In this document: positions 5,412 to 5,924 of the stretch, one piece after another | Numbering within the stretch: position 1 is the stretch's first letter | Layout of the letters: each line of letters starts with the position of its first letter | Source: Phyllobacteriaceae bacterium | Lineage (GTDB): Bacteria > Pseudomonadota > Alphaproteobacteria > Rhizobiales > Rhizobiaceae | Reading direction: 5' to 3' | Assembly (NCBI GenBank): GCA_024645155.1 | Contig: JAHEGF010000024.1 | Location: forward strand, 14,885-20,808 | Length of the DNA stretch: 5,924 nucleotides | Program-made: the position numbers and the translations under genes | Notes under the pieces: generated by a model | Databases searched by the model: none | Told to the model about the DNA's origin: nothing | The model's input: the letters and a program-made list of their open reading frames with translations, nothing else

Positions 5412-5924
5412 CTCTGCAAGGTGACCATGATCGTGATCGACAGCGTCGCCATTGCAGCAAACACCGCTGTCGCGATGAGAGGACCCTTGTCGAGCGCCAC
5501 GTTGGTCAGGCGCCAGAACAGCGCCAGCGTGACCAGAAAGACAATCAGGCCGATATTCGCCGACAGTTTTTCGCTTCCGGGCACCAGCAACCGGATAAGG
5601 GCAGGTGGTATAGCGATCCAGCTGGTGACCGCAGATCCCCAGTTTGTCGCGACGACATAAGTTGCGAAGCGGTCGGAGATTCCTGCCGGCTTTGCTGCGG
5701 CCGCAAAAAGGATCAGCGGAACCACCCAGCCTGAGAGGTCGACGAAAGCCAGCAACAGCAGGGCCGGCAGCCGCGCCGCACCTGCGCCGCTATCCGGCAG
5801 GTAGGTGCTGGTAAACGCAACCCAGCTCAGTAAGAGGGGCGGAAGGGCAACCACAATGGCAAAAAACGAATTCCAGAACCCGTCTGCGCTGATATCCAGC
5901 ATTTCAACGCCGTCTTTGCGCCCG
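5387..5924 (-). CDS. Hypothetical multi-pass membrane protein, probably N-terminally cut by right edge
   Basis: I do not recognise a named family. The frame is open from the right edge to the TGA at 5389-5387. The first ATG is at 5902, giving 171 residues, but no ribosome binding site stands before it, the seven codons upstream are open, and the protein from there starts directly with an amphipathic FWNSFF segment, so the real start probably lies beyond the window. About five hydrophobic segments can be seen, counted from that ATG: roughly 13-35, 43-70, 81-106, 115-133 and 141-166. There is a conserved-looking YVVATNWGSAV stretch (82-92). It should be an inner-membrane protein. It is convergent with truA and overlaps it by 25 bases. 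Role unknown; it has no motif of a transporter or enzyme that I can name. Confidence 0.75.
   Translation of the reverse strand, partial: GRKDGVEMLDISADGFWNSFFAIVVALPPLLLSWVAFTSTYLPDSGAGAARLPALLLLAFVDLSGWVVPLILFAAAAKPAGISDRFATYVVATNWGSAVTSWIAIPPALIRLLVPGSEKLSANIGLIVFLVTLALFWRLTNVALDKGPLIATAVFAAMATLSITIMVTLQSYFGLVPA

Noticed and set aside
1..5924. Mobile element, CRISPR, toxin-antitoxin, phage or defence system
   Set aside because: No transposase, integrase, direct-repeat array, small toxin/antitoxin pair or defence motif was found; the genes are mostly conserved chromosomal ones.

Overview
The window looks like chromosomal DNA of an alphaproteobacterium, most likely of the Hyphomicrobiales (Rhizobiales). 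The evidence is the moderately high GC content, the def-fmt-truA gene order with a divergent rmuC, the protein sequences, and promoter-like elements close to the alphaproteobacterial CTTGAC / CTATAT pattern. Genus cannot be decided by reading alone. The genes sit tightly together. I see no insertion sequences, CRISPR arrays, tRNA or rRNA genes.

Left part (1-1773). A DUF2855-family protein is read leftward from 1032 and runs off the left edge; 344 codons are visible. A 234-base divergent intergenic region separates it from a small glyoxalase-superfamily-related protein (1267-1707, +). This gap is unusually structured. It holds an inverted repeat whose two arms each contain a -35-like element, a hairpin touching the ribosome binding site of the DUF2855 gene, and a foldable leader in front of the glyoxalase-like gene. 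A strong GC-rich hairpin lies between that gene and the convergent rmuC.

Centre (1773-5411). rmuC (-) is divergent from def-fmt-truA (+), which appears to be one operon with 15-base and 14-base gaps. Fmt formylates initiator Met-tRNA, Def removes the formyl group from new proteins, and TruA makes pseudouridines in the tRNA anticodon arm, so this is a translation cluster. truA starts with TTG behind a strong GGAGG. The rmuC/def gap is only 97 bases and contains an operator-like set of TCAAC/GTTGA half-sites over the likely rmuC promoter.

Right end (5387-5924). An unrecognised, strongly hydrophobic multi-pass membrane protein is read leftward and overlaps the end of truA by 25 bases, tail to tail. 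It is probably cut at its N-terminus by the right edge.

I did not find an obvious new multi-gene system. The most interesting material is the regulatory architecture of the two divergent gaps and the two poorly characterised families on the left (DUF2855 and glyoxalase-related). All RNA folds and promoters were read by eye and are inferences.
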